NCBI GenBank assembly: GCA_026399835.1
Contig: JAPLQE010000070.1
Location: forward strand, 1 to 64,000
DNA: 64,000 bases
Direction of reading: 5' to 3'
DNA from: Burkholderiales bacterium
GTDB taxonomy: Bacteria; Pseudomonadota; Gammaproteobacteria; Burkholderiales; Burkholderiaceae_E
The position numbers and the translations under genes are program-made. Below are positions 48,909-56,777 of this stretch, piece after piece; within the stretch, counting starts at the first letter, position 1, and each line of letters opens with the position of its first letter. Under the pieces are notes generated by a model, which saw only the letters and a program-made list of their open reading frames with translations, was not told where the DNA came from and did not search any database.

Positions 48909-49629
48909 GAAGTCCGTTGCCCTACTCGGGTGCCTGCGACGCAGGCAGGCGGTCGGCCTGCTCGTCGGCACCGCCGCACTCTCGGTCGGCCCAGCGGCGG
49001 CCCAGTCGGCCGCCCAATCCGCCGTCCGGGAAGACCTGTTCCGTGCGATCCGGCGTGACGATGCGCACGCGCTGCGGACCGCGCTGCTGCGCGGCGCCGA
49101 TTCGAACGCGCTGGACGACAACGGCGAGCCCGCGATCGTGCTGGCTGCACGCTCGAAATGCTGGAACGCCGTTCGGGCCCTGGCCGAGCTCCGGGGCACG
49201 CGGCTCGATGCGGCCAACCGAGACGGCTCCAACGCGCTGATGTATGTGGCATTGCACGGCGAGACCGAGCTCGTCCGGTCGCTGGTCGGGCGCAAGGCCG
49301 AGGTCAACAAGACCGGGTGGACGCCGCTGCATTTTGCCGCGGCCAACGGCCATGTCGAGACGATCCGCTTCCTGCTCGAGCACCATGCCTACATCGATGC
49401 CGAGTCGCCCAACGGGACGACGCCGCTGATGATGGCCGCCCGACAGGCCCAGCCCAGTTCGGTCCGCGTGCTGGTCGAGGAAGGCGCAGACCCGACGCCA
49501 CGCAACCAGTCCGGTCTCGATGCCGCGGCCTACGCGAAGATCGCCGGCGACCTCGAGCTGTCGAACTGGCTCGCGCGCCAGGCGGAGGCGTTCCGGCTCA
49601 AGTATCGGGCGACGGGCAGCAAACCCTGA
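48898..49629 (+). CDS. Exported ankyrin-repeat protein
   Basis: 243 aa with an N-terminal export signal (about 1-35, RRRQAVGLLVGTAALSVGPA). About five ankyrin repeats follow, the clearest being NKTGWTPLHFAAANGHVETI, SPNGTTPLMMAARQAQPSSV and NRDGSNALMYVALHGETEL. Ankyrin proteins at this place after tatD are common in Burkholderiales; the function is not known, probably protein binding in the periplasm. It is the last gene before the dif-like site. Confidence 0.87.
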   Translation: MSNEKSVALLGCLRRRQAVGLLVGTAALSVGPAAAQSAAQSAVREDLFRAIRRDDAHALRTALLRGADSNALDDNGEPAIVLAARSKCWNAVRALAELRGTRLDAANRDGSNALMYVALHGETELVRSLVGRKAEVNKTGWTPLHFAAANGHVETIRFLLEHHAYIDAESPNGTTPLMMAARQAQPSSVRVLVEEGADPTPRNQSGLDAAAYAKIAGDLELSNWLARQAEAFRLKYRATGSKP

Positions 49630-49678
49630 TCGTGGGTCGCAGCGAGGCCCGAGTGCTCCGTCTCCGGCTGCACGCATG

Positions 49679-49706
49679 ACGTCGCATAATCTGTATTATG
49701 TCAAAT
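49679..49706. other. dif-like XerCD recombination site
   Basis: Left arm ACGTCGCATAA (49679-49689), 6-base centre TCTGTA, right arm TTATGTCAAAT (49696-49706). The right arm differs from the E. coli XerD arm TTATGTTAAAT at one base; the left arm ends in CGCATAA like the XerC arm. The 11-6-11 layout is exact. It lies in a noncoding gap where gene direction switches, as expected for the chromosome-dimer resolution site at the terminus. Confidence 0.8.
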
Positions 49707-49720
49707 CCAGGATGCAAAAA

Positions 49721-49748
49721 GAAACGACCGCTGTGAGGCGGTCGTTTC
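49721..49748 (-). terminator. Rho-independent terminator beside dif
   Basis: An 11-bp stem GAAACGACCGC (49721-49731) pairs with 49738-49748 around TGTGAG. On the minus strand it is followed by CTTTTTG, a good U-tract, ending transcripts from the 83-aa gene at 49835. In the plus direction the T-run is shorter, but it may also stop read-through from the tatD-ankyrin operon. Confidence 0.8.
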
Positions 49749-49834
49749 GGTCGTCATGGCTCCAAGGGTTCCCGCCGGATCCTACGAGGCGCTGGACCAC
49801 TCTTGTTTTCCTGGCGCGCCTTTGTTCAGGCGCG

Positions 49835-50086
49835 TCAGCCCCGGGACATGAGCGGCATCCCGAGCGTGCCCAGGCCGAAGGCGGCCCGGCGCGCGGGGCG
49901 CGGCGTCTCGAGAGCGCCGCGATCACGCAGATGGGACAGGATGGCTTCCACCGGGCGGTGGTGCCGTTCGCTCAGCTCGTCGAGCGAGTCGCCGCAGCGC
50001 CAGGCGCGCAGCAGGACCAGCGTCTCGTCTTCGTGCCAGGGGCCGTCGGGGCGACGACCGGGATAATCGAATGGGCCGTAGGACAT
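49835..50086 (-). CDS. Small hypothetical protein with HTH-like segment
   Basis: 83 aa from the ATG at 50084-50086. The central stretch DETLVLLRAWRCGDSLDELS then ERHHRPVEAILSHLRDRGAL looks like a three-helix SANT/region-4-type DNA-binding unit, seen in short bacterial proteins that sort by R-x-x-x-I-x-x-R/H-L patterns. I know no function. It is upstream of the strong terminator by the dif site. An upstream ATG at 50174-50176 would add 30 unconserved residues. Confidence 0.5.
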   Translation of the reverse strand: MSYGPFDYPGRRPDGPWHEDETLVLLRAWRCGDSLDELSERHHRPVEAILSHLRDRGALETPRPARRAAFGLGTLGMPLMSRG

Positions 50087-50279
50087 CGTACCGGGCGCGA
50101 GCGCCCCAGGTGGTTCGGATGTCGGTTCAACGCATGAACGATCCGATCGGTTGTCATGACGGTGCGTCCGATGCATGGAAACGGTTCAGACGTTCCCTGC
50201 CTCGCCCCTGGCAGTCGCTCGATCAGCGCTACGGTGCGTGGGGAACTCCTCGCGACCGCCCTGCTCTACCGGCCGAGCC

Positions 50280-50942
50280 TCAGGGGGCGAGGCGCGCCAG
50301 CAGCCAGCGCTCGAGGTCGCGGATCTCGTCGAGCGAGACGGTGTGCTCGATCGGATACTCGTGCCAGTCGAGCGCGCAGCCCAGTGCCTGCAGGCGGTCG
50401 CGCGAGGCACGGCCGCGGGCCAGGCTGACCACCGGATCGTCGACGCCATGGGCGAGGAAGATCGGCGTGTCGCAGTTGGCGTCGGCGCGCTCGGCAGCGG
50501 TGGCATCGGCCAGCGGCAGGTATCCGGAGAGGCCGGCGATGCCGGCGAGCCGCTCGCCATGGCGCACCCCGGTCATCAGCGCCATCGCGCAGCCCTGCGA
50601 GAACCCGGCGATCACGATCCGCTCGGACGGGATGCCGCGGGCGCGCTCGCGCGCGATCAGCGCCTCGATCCGGGCCTGCGAGTCGCGCAGTCCGGCCTCG
50701 TCCTCACGCCAGGCGGGCCCCATGCCCACGATGTCGTACCACGCCCGCATCACGTGGCCGCCGTTGAGGGTCACTGGACGCAACGGGGCGTGCGGCAGGA
50801 GGTAGCGGACCGAGCCGACCGCGCTCAGGTCGAGCGCCCGGCACACCGGGACGAAGTCGGTGCCGTCGGCGCCCAGCCCGTGCAGCACGAGCACGCAGGC
50901 GGACGGTTCCGGCCCGGTTTCGATCTCGATCGGCACATCCAT
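50280..50942 (-). CDS. Carboxylesterase/phospholipase (alpha/beta hydrolase 2 family)
   Basis: 220 aa. LVLHGLGADGTDFVPV is the oxyanion region, AGFSQGCAMALMTGVRH holds the nucleophile Ser (GFSQG), the Asp is in LAHGVDDPVVS and the His in YPIEHTVSLDEI. This is the carboxylesterase II/YpfH-like group, with preference for short esters. The intervals 50087-50279 and 50943-51066 hold no recognised gene. Confidence 0.9.
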   Translation of the reverse strand: MDVPIEIETGPEPSACVLVLHGLGADGTDFVPVCRALDLSAVGSVRYLLPHAPLRPVTLNGGHVMRAWYDIVGMGPAWREDEAGLRDSQARIEALIARERARGIPSERIVIAGFSQGCAMALMTGVRHGERLAGIAGLSGYLPLADATAAERADANCDTPIFLAHGVDDPVVSLARGRASRDRLQALGCALDWHEYPIEHTVSLDEIRDLERWLLARLAP

Positions 50943-51066
50943 CCGTGGGTCTCCCGCTCATGCGCCGGCGACGGCCGGCGCGCAGGTCGAGGATACCCGC
51001 CCGGCAGGCTGTCCCGGTCGTCGAAGCAAGCGGGCCGGGGGACGGACCGCGCGGGGTGCCGTGTCC

Positions 51067-52641
51067 TCAGCCGCGGCGGGCGGTCACCGGGGGGCCGGTG
51101 CGGGTGCCGGGCGGTCGCGGCGGGTCGGCATCGCGCACGCCGAACGCACCCGCCAGGCGCTCGAGGCGGCGGGCGATGTCGCCAGTGGTGCCTTCGGTGG
51201 AGATCCCCGAGGCGATCTCCGGATGGTTGCGGCCGAAGACGCGCACGGCGACGCTGTTCGCACGGCTCATCGGGCAGCCGAAGAGGAAGAGCCACAGTCC
51301 GCTCGGATCGACGCTCATCGCGGCGTCGCGGATCTTGCGCTGCAGGGCGAGGGTACCGAGCTGCTGGGCCTTGGCAGGATCGCAGGCGACGTGCAGCAGT
51401 GTGTGCGGCAGGTCGATGCCTTCGGACGAACACAATACCTCGGAGACCATGTCCCGAAAGGCACGGGTCACCATCAGCTGGGGCGCGAGCGCCGTGCCGG
51501 CGGAGGCGATCGTCGCCTCGACATCCTCGGGCAGCGTGCGCATGAAGGCGGTACCGGACAGCGCGCGCATCGCTTGCGCCAGTGCGATGTCGTCCTGTCC
51601 ATCGGGCAGGACGGTCGAGGTGCCGAGCCGCGTGAGGGCGATCTGCTGCGCGAGGCGCAGCCGCAGCCCTCGCTCGCGGACGATGATCGCGACCCAGGGC
51701 GCGGCGACACGGCGCACGGATGCGACCGTGTGGCAGAGCGCGCGAAACGGCGTCCCTCGGTCGAATCCGAGGACGACGGTGCCGGCCGACAGGCGCCGTG
51801 CCGCTTCGATCACCTCGGCATGGTTCGAGACCACGAACCAGCTGGCATCCCGGACCGCACCCAGCGGATCCTCGAGCGCACGCTCGATCGCCACGACCTG
51901 GGCGAGGCCGGTATCGCCGCCGCGCAAGGGCAAGGCAGGCGCGGGCGCGACGGTCAATCCGCCTGTCCCCTGAAGCCGGAGCGACAGGCTGCCGCGCGTC
52001 ACGGTGCCCGAATCGGCGAACCAATGGCGCAGATCGAGAAGCGCCCCGCCCTCGTGCTCGCGAAGGGCCGCGAAGCCGCCGAAGTCTTCGGCGACGGCGC
52101 GCAGCGTCAGGAACTCCCGATGCGGTCGGGTGGCCGGGGTGAAGGTCGCGACCACCACCGTCCCGCGCCGCGCCGCCCAGGCGCGAAGCCCGTCGGCGGC
52201 GCCCCAGGACGCCTCGGCGTCCGACAGCAGCAGCAGCGGCTCCGCCTGTTCGATCACGAGCAGCCGGCGCGTCTCGTCGACACTCCGGTCGATCATCTCG
52301 AGCACCGGACCCGGCCCGCCGCGGAACAGCGGCAGCAGCGGATCGCCACGCTGGCGGATGAGCTCGAGATCCCCGTTGTCCTCGTACCAGGCGAGGTCGA
52401 AACCGGCGAGGCGAGCCTTCGAGATGAACGCCGCCGGATCGCCGGGAAGGATCAGGGTGCAGCGCGTGCCACCGGCGAGCGTCGCGTGCAGCAGCTGCGC
52501 GAGCAGCGGCACTCGCAACGTCTGCGCGTCCGCGATCAGGCCGTAGACCTGACCGGGGGCGAGCACGGCGATCGACGCGTCGAGGCCCGGCAGACCGAGG
52601 TTGACCGGCGCGACGGCGGGGGGTGATTCGTGGGCGGGCAT
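51067..52641 (-). CDS. BcsE-like protein, orphan
   Basis: 524 aa from the ATG at 52639-52641 (the ORF upstream of this is antisense to the thiolase). The domain order resembles E. coli BcsE: an N-terminal RecA-like inactive NTPase region (LYGLIADAQTL-type start, CTLILPGDPAAFISKARLAG), a second segment with FLTLRAVAEDFGGFAALREH and LLDLRHWFADSG, a receiver-like part AGTVVLGFDRGTPFRALCHT, and a C-terminal GGDEF-like (GIL) part with GLWLFLFGCPMSRANS. The RxGD motif that binds c-di-GMP in E. coli appears degenerate here. No bcsA or other cellulose gene is in the window. The similarity was judged from memory. Confidence 0.55.
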   Translation of the reverse strand: MPAHESPPAVAPVNLGLPGLDASIAVLAPGQVYGLIADAQTLRVPLLAQLLHATLAGGTRCTLILPGDPAAFISKARLAGFDLAWYEDNGDLELIRQRGDPLLPLFRGGPGPVLEMIDRSVDETRRLLVIEQAEPLLLLSDAEASWGAADGLRAWAARRGTVVVATFTPATRPHREFLTLRAVAEDFGGFAALREHEGGALLDLRHWFADSGTVTRGSLSLRLQGTGGLTVAPAPALPLRGGDTGLAQVVAIERALEDPLGAVRDASWFVVSNHAEVIEAARRLSAGTVVLGFDRGTPFRALCHTVASVRRVAAPWVAIIVRERGLRLRLAQQIALTRLGTSTVLPDGQDDIALAQAMRALSGTAFMRTLPEDVEATIASAGTALAPQLMVTRAFRDMVSEVLCSSEGIDLPHTLLHVACDPAKAQQLGTLALQRKIRDAAMSVDPSGLWLFLFGCPMSRANSVAVRVFGRNHPEIASGISTEGTTGDIARRLERLAGAFGVRDADPPRPPGTRTGPPVTARRG

Positions 52642-53102
52642 GACCCACCGACTATGCCAAGCGGCACGCCGCCAAGGCAATCGCCACCGGTCGGCCGCCG
52701 GGCGGCGCTCAAGATCGTCGAGCGGCCGCGATCTCCCTGATTGCCGTGGACGGTATGGGCAGGCAGCGGGGCAGCCGGCGTTGCGCGCGTGCCTTAGCGC
52801 ACGGACCGCCAGCGCGGCGGCGGGCACAAAGGTCCCGCGCAACAACCGACGGTCGCGCTCCCGCCGCGGCCCGCCCGACGATGGACCGTCGACGCTTCTC
52901 CGCCCTCGTTGCCGGCGGATGCCTCGCTCCCCGCGTCTATGCGCTCTTCGACGATGCACCCGAGCGCTTCGCCGCGCTGCTGGCGCGGTTCTGCGCCGAG
53001 GTCGATTCGGGGCGCCGAGCCGGTCGGTCGCCCTGTACGGAGCGCGGCCGGCCCGCCCCCCTCGGAGCGGCGGCGCCACGCAGGGCGCCGCCCTCCCCGG
53101 CC
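52642..53102. other. Intergenic stretch with a possible gene fragment
   Basis: A GC-rich gap between the BcsE-like gene and the thiolase. Apart from the possible Tat-leader fragment starting at 52881 I see no gene, RNA or repeat. CCCTCCCC at 53091-53098 is a GGGNAGGG motif on the minus strand. Confidence 0.4.
52881..53040 (+). pseudogene. Possible remnant of a Tat-exported protein gene
   Basis: Starting at an ATG, the sequence reads MDRRRFSALVAGGCLAPRVY, then ALFDDAPERFAALLARFCAE. The first part looks like a Tat leader (RRRF) and the second resembles the start of gluconate-2-dehydrogenase subunit-3-type proteins. After about 50 codons it becomes low-complexity Arg/Pro-rich sequence and runs into the antisense of the thiolase. 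No ribosome site is visible. It could equally be a chance ORF. Confidence 0.25.
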
Positions 53103-54305
53103 TCAGGCGCCGTACTGCCCGACGATCGTCACGGACGAGACGTTCTGGCTCGGAAAGCCGCCCAGGTTGTGCGTCATGCCCCAGACGGGCGCGGCCCGCT
53201 GGCGCTCGCCGGCACGGCCGGAGAGCTGCAGGTACATCTCGTAGACCATCCGCAGGCCGGAGGCGCCGATCGGGTGGCCGAAACACTTCAGGCCGCCGTC
53301 GATCTGGCACGGCACTTGGCCGTCGGCGTCGTAGAAGCCGTCGAGCACGTCGCGGATCGCGGTGCCCTCGGCCGACAGCTGCAGGTCCTCCATCGTGACC
53401 AGCTCGGTGACCGAGAAGCAGTCGTGCACGTCGACCAGCGACACCTGCTCGCGGGGCTTCGTGATGCCGGCTTCCCGGTAGGCGCGCGCCGCGGCGATGC
53501 GGGTGGTGGCGAAGTAAGAGCCGTCCCACTTGTCGTGCTGCACCTCTTCTCCGTTGGACACCGCAAGCTGCAGCGCCTTGACGGCAACCAGGTCCTTCTT
53601 GCCCAGCCCGCGTGCGATGTCGGGCGTGGTGACGATCGCGCAGGCCGACCCGTCCGACACGCCGCAGCAGTCGAAGAGGCCGAGCGGCTCGGCGATCATC
53701 GGCGCGCGCAGCACGTCCTCCTCGGTGATCGCGTTGCGCAGGTGCGCCTTCGCGTTCTTCGCTGCGTTGGCGTGCGACTTGACCGAGATGTGCGCCATCG
53801 CGCGCTTGAGGTCGTCCTTGTTCGCGCCGTGCTTGGCACGGTAGGCGGCGGCCAGCTGCGCGAACGAGCCCGGCGCCGACAGGTTCGGCCAGAACAGGTC
53901 GTTGAGGGCACCACGGCTGCGCTGCGGCAGGCCGCCGTAGCCGGTGTCCTTGAGCTTCTCGACGCCCAGCGCCATCGCGATGTCGGCCGCGCCCGAGGCC
54001 ACTGCGTAGACCGCGCCGCGCAGCGCCTCGGTGCCGGTCGCGCAGTAGTTCTCGACCCGCGTGACCGGGATGTACGGCAGGCGCAGCGTCATCGCCAGCG
54101 GCACCGCCGACTTGCCGACGTGCTGCTCCTCGATTGCCGTGCCCAGCCAGGCCGCATCGATCTGCCTGCGATCGATGCCCGCATCCTTCATCGCCTCCTC
54201 GAACGATTCGACCATCAGGTCCTGCGCGTTCGCGTCCCAGCGTTCGCCGAACTTCGAGCAGCCCATCCCGAGGATGACCACCTTGTCCTTGATTCCGCTC
54301 GCCAT
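53103..54305 (-). CDS. Thiolase-family acetyl-CoA acetyltransferase (SCP2-thiolase type)
   Basis: 400 aa. The nucleophilic Cys is in TRVENYCATGTEALRGAVYA; HDCFSVTELVTMEDL and the CFGHPIGASGLRMVYEMYLQ motif are characteristic of SCPx/archaeal-type thiolases. The distal Cys-x-G loop of classical thiolases is replaced by WGMTHNLGGFPSQ. Such proteins often work together with a DUF35 protein; the next gene upstream (17 bp) encodes one fused to an HMG-CoA-synthase-like domain. Within a terpene-like degradation cluster it may cleave a branched 3-oxo- or 3-hydroxy-acyl-CoA. Confidence 0.88.
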   Translation of the reverse strand: MASGIKDKVVILGMGCSKFGERWDANAQDLMVESFEEAMKDAGIDRRQIDAAWLGTAIEEQHVGKSAVPLAMTLRLPYIPVTRVENYCATGTEALRGAVYAVASGAADIAMALGVEKLKDTGYGGLPQRSRGALNDLFWPNLSAPGSFAQLAAAYRAKHGANKDDLKRAMAHISVKSHANAAKNAKAHLRNAITEEDVLRAPMIAEPLGLFDCCGVSDGSACAIVTTPDIARGLGKKDLVAVKALQLAVSNGEEVQHDKWDGSYFATTRIAAARAYREAGITKPREQVSLVDVHDCFSVTELVTMEDLQLSAEGTAIRDVLDGFYDADGQVPCQIDGGLKCFGHPIGASGLRMVYEMYLQLSGRAGERQRAAPVWGMTHNLGGFPSQNVSSVTIVGQYGA

Positions 54306-54321
54306 CTCGATCTCCTCGTGG

Positions 54322-55764
54322 TCAGGACCGCGCCGCCGGCGCCGCCTTCCAGAAATACCGCACGAAGCCCCGGTTGGGGTCCGCGTCCTTGATCCGGAAC
54401 ACCATCTTCACCGGCAGCCCGACGTCCATCGAGGCCGGATCGACCTCGGTGAAGTCCATCAGCATGCGCCCGCCGCCGTCGATCTGCACCATCCCGAAAT
54501 AGGTGGGCGGATCGGGGCTGTAGGTCAGGCCGTCGGCGGTGTACGAGAGCACATTGCCGGTTCGCTCCGAGAACACGTAGTCGTCCTGGCTGTCGAGCGC
54601 GTTGCACTCCGGGTTCACGCAGTAGCGCTGCCTCGGGAACTGCACCGTGCCGCAGGCGCGGCACCGGCCGCCCACCAGCCCCTCGATCATGTCGCGGTTG
54701 CGGTAGAGCACCGTCATCGCGGTGACCTTGTCCACCTCGGCACGCATGCCGCGCTCCAGATCCAGCGTGCCGGTGAACGACAGCCAGCGCATGTAGTTCG
54801 ACTCCTCGCGGCGCTCGGCGAGCGCACCCTTCACGCCGCGCTTCGCGGCCGTCGCACCCGTGCCGACCTCGAGCAGCAGCGCATCGCAGCCCTCGCCGAA
54901 GCCGGCGACGAGCACCGTGTCGCCCGGCTTGGCATCCTCGAGCGCGGCGGCGAGCATCAGCAGTGCGTGCGCGGCGCCGGTGTCGCCGACGGTGGCGCCG
55001 AGCGCATCCCGCACCGAGCCCTCGGGCAGGCCGCACTTCTTGGCGACCGCCGCCTGCACGCGCGCAAGCGTCCCCGGCATCACGAAGTGCGTGATCGCGC
55101 CGGGCTCGACGCCGCAGCGCTCGAGCAGCGCCGAGACCGCCTTCGGGACGATCTTCAGGTAGCCCTCGTCGCGGATCCAGCGCTCCTCCCAGCCGTAGTC
55201 GGTGTCCTTGTCGCCCATGCGGTACTGGTGGACGAAGTCGACCGACTCGGTGTGCGCGCCCAGCAGTCGGGCGACGGGCGTGCCCTCGCCCACCAGCATC
55301 GCGGCCGCGCCGTCGCCGTACTGCATCTCCTGGTTGCTGCCGGCCTTGGCACGGCGCATGTCGGAGGCGATGACGAGGCTGCGCTCGCGGCCCTCGAGCG
55401 CGGCGATCAGCGCGCCAGTGCCAGCCCGCAGGCTGCCGGCCGCATCGCTCGTGCGCAGCGCGCTCGCCAGGTGCAGCGCGGTGGCGACCACGGTGGCGTT
55501 CTGGCGGTCGTCGAACGGATGGGTGGTGGAGGCGAGCACGACCTGGCGCAGCGCGCCGCGATCGGTGTCGCCGAGGCAGTCGCGGGCGGCCTCGACCGCC
55601 ATCGTGATCGTGTCCTCGTCCCAGTTGCCGATCGTGCGCTCGCCCTTGCCCTGGCCCTTGAGCCCCGGCGCGAACCAGCCGTTGGCGGCCGCGATGGCCT
55701 TTCGCTGCATGCGGGCGCGCGGCAGGTACACGCCGAACGAGAGGATGCCGAATGAAGTCGTCAT
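54322..55764 (-). CDS. HMG-CoA synthase-like domain fused to a DUF35 OB-fold
   Basis: 480 aa from the ATG at 55762-55764. Residues 1-320 form a thiolase-fold HMG-CoA synthase/KAS III-like domain (LSFGVYLPRARMQRKAIAAA, QEMQYGDGAAAMLVGEG, VAGFGEGCDALLLEV). At the usual nucleophile position the sequence reads AAGSLRAGTGALIAA, with no Cys. From about 345 a rubredoxin-like zinc ribbon CRACGTVQFPRQRYCVNPEC and an OB-fold make up a DUF35 domain. In archaea separate HMGCS, DUF35 and thiolase proteins form one complex sharing CoA; here two are fused and the thiolase is adjacent. Confidence 0.85.
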   Translation of the reverse strand: MTTSFGILSFGVYLPRARMQRKAIAAANGWFAPGLKGQGKGERTIGNWDEDTITMAVEAARDCLGDTDRGALRQVVLASTTHPFDDRQNATVVATALHLASALRTSDAAGSLRAGTGALIAALEGRERSLVIASDMRRAKAGSNQEMQYGDGAAAMLVGEGTPVARLLGAHTESVDFVHQYRMGDKDTDYGWEERWIRDEGYLKIVPKAVSALLERCGVEPGAITHFVMPGTLARVQAAVAKKCGLPEGSVRDALGATVGDTGAAHALLMLAAALEDAKPGDTVLVAGFGEGCDALLLEVGTGATAAKRGVKGALAERREESNYMRWLSFTGTLDLERGMRAEVDKVTAMTVLYRNRDMIEGLVGGRCRACGTVQFPRQRYCVNPECNALDSQDDYVFSERTGNVLSYTADGLTYSPDPPTYFGMVQIDGGGRMLMDFTEVDPASMDVGLPVKMVFRIKDADPNRGFVRYFWKAAPAARS

Positions 55765-55765
55765 G

Positions 55766-56677
55766 TCAGATCGGATCCCAGTTGAAGACGTCACCCGAGC
55801 GCTCGAGCGGATAGAAGCTCTTCTCCATCGCCGGCATCGCATGGTTGGCGACCGTCTCAGGCGTCCAGCCCTCGCCGCGGTGGACCGAGCGGATCGGCCG
55901 GCTCTGCCCCATCAGGAAGATCTCGTTGGCGCGGACCGCGAAGATCTGGCCGCTGACCCGCTCGGCCTGGTCGCTGCAGAGGTAGACCGCGAGCGGGGCG
56001 ATCTTCGCCGTCTCCATCGCCTGCATGCGCGCCAGGCGCGCCTGCTGCTCGGGCGTGTCGGACGGGATGGTGCCGATCAGCCGGCTCCAGGCGAACGGCG
56101 AGATGCAGTTCGAGCGGACCTTGAAGCGGGCCATGTCGAGCGCGATCGACTTGGACAGGCCGACGATGCCGAGCTTGGCCGCGGCGTAGTTCGCCTGGCC
56201 GAAGTTGCCGATCAGCCCGGAGGTCGAGGTCATGTGGACGAAGGCGCCGCGCTCCTCGCTCTTGAAGATCGTCGCCACCGCCTTCGCCATGTAGAACGAG
56301 CCGTTCAGGTGGACGTCGATGACCGCCTTCCACTCCTCGATCGACATGTTGTGGAAGATCCGGTCGCGCAGGATGCCGGCGTTGTTGACCACCGCATGGA
56401 CGGTTCCGAACGTGTCGACCGCGGTCTTCACGATCCGGTTGGCCGACTCCCATTCGGCGACGCTGTCGGTGTTGGCGACGGCGGTGCCGCCCGCCTTGCG
56501 GATCTCGTCGACCACCTGGGCGGCGGGCCCCTCGTCCTTGCCCTCGCCGGTCGCCGAGACGCCCGGGTCGTTGACCACGACCTTCGCACCCTGCGCGGCC
56601 ATCATCATCGCGATGTCGCGACCGATGCCCCGGCCCGAGCCGGTCACGATCACCACCTTGTCCTTCAGCATCGTCAT
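55766..56677 (-). CDS. Short-chain dehydrogenase, HSD17B4-like
   Basis: 303 aa. VIVTGSGRGIGRDIAMMMAA, VVNDPG, NNAGILRDRIFHNMSIEEW (RD pair typical of 17-beta-HSD type 4/MFE-2 dehydrogenases), Ser in MTSTSGLIGN and NYAAAKLGIVGLSKS (Tyr-x3-Lys). This type oxidises 3-hydroxyacyl-CoA with R configuration, matching the MaoC hydratase nearby. GAGGAG precedes the start. It abuts the downstream HMGCS-DUF35 gene (one base between). Confidence 0.9.
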   Translation of the reverse strand: MTMLKDKVVIVTGSGRGIGRDIAMMMAAQGAKVVVNDPGVSATGEGKDEGPAAQVVDEIRKAGGTAVANTDSVAEWESANRIVKTAVDTFGTVHAVVNNAGILRDRIFHNMSIEEWKAVIDVHLNGSFYMAKAVATIFKSEERGAFVHMTSTSGLIGNFGQANYAAAKLGIVGLSKSIALDMARFKVRSNCISPFAWSRLIGTIPSDTPEQQARLARMQAMETAKIAPLAVYLCSDQAERVSGQIFAVRANEIFLMGQSRPIRSVHRGEGWTPETVANHAMPAMEKSFYPLERSGDVFNWDPI

Positions 56678-56777
56678 GGTCTCCTCTGCCTCCCTCTGAT
56701 CCGGGGTCTCCCCGGATGCTATCGCAGCCTCGGGGGACGAGGCGCCGCGCGCCCGCCCCCGCCCGCTCCAACTCGAT

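Noticed and set aside
49679-49706. Reading the CATAAT/ATTATG symmetry as a promoter -10
   Set aside because: No -35 at 16-18 bp and the full 11-6-11 match to dif explains the symmetry better.
52642-53529. Upstream extension of the BcsE-like ORF by 296 codons
   Set aside because: This part is in another frame of the thiolase gene and is Arg-rich; the BcsE-like similarity begins at the ATG at 52639-52641.
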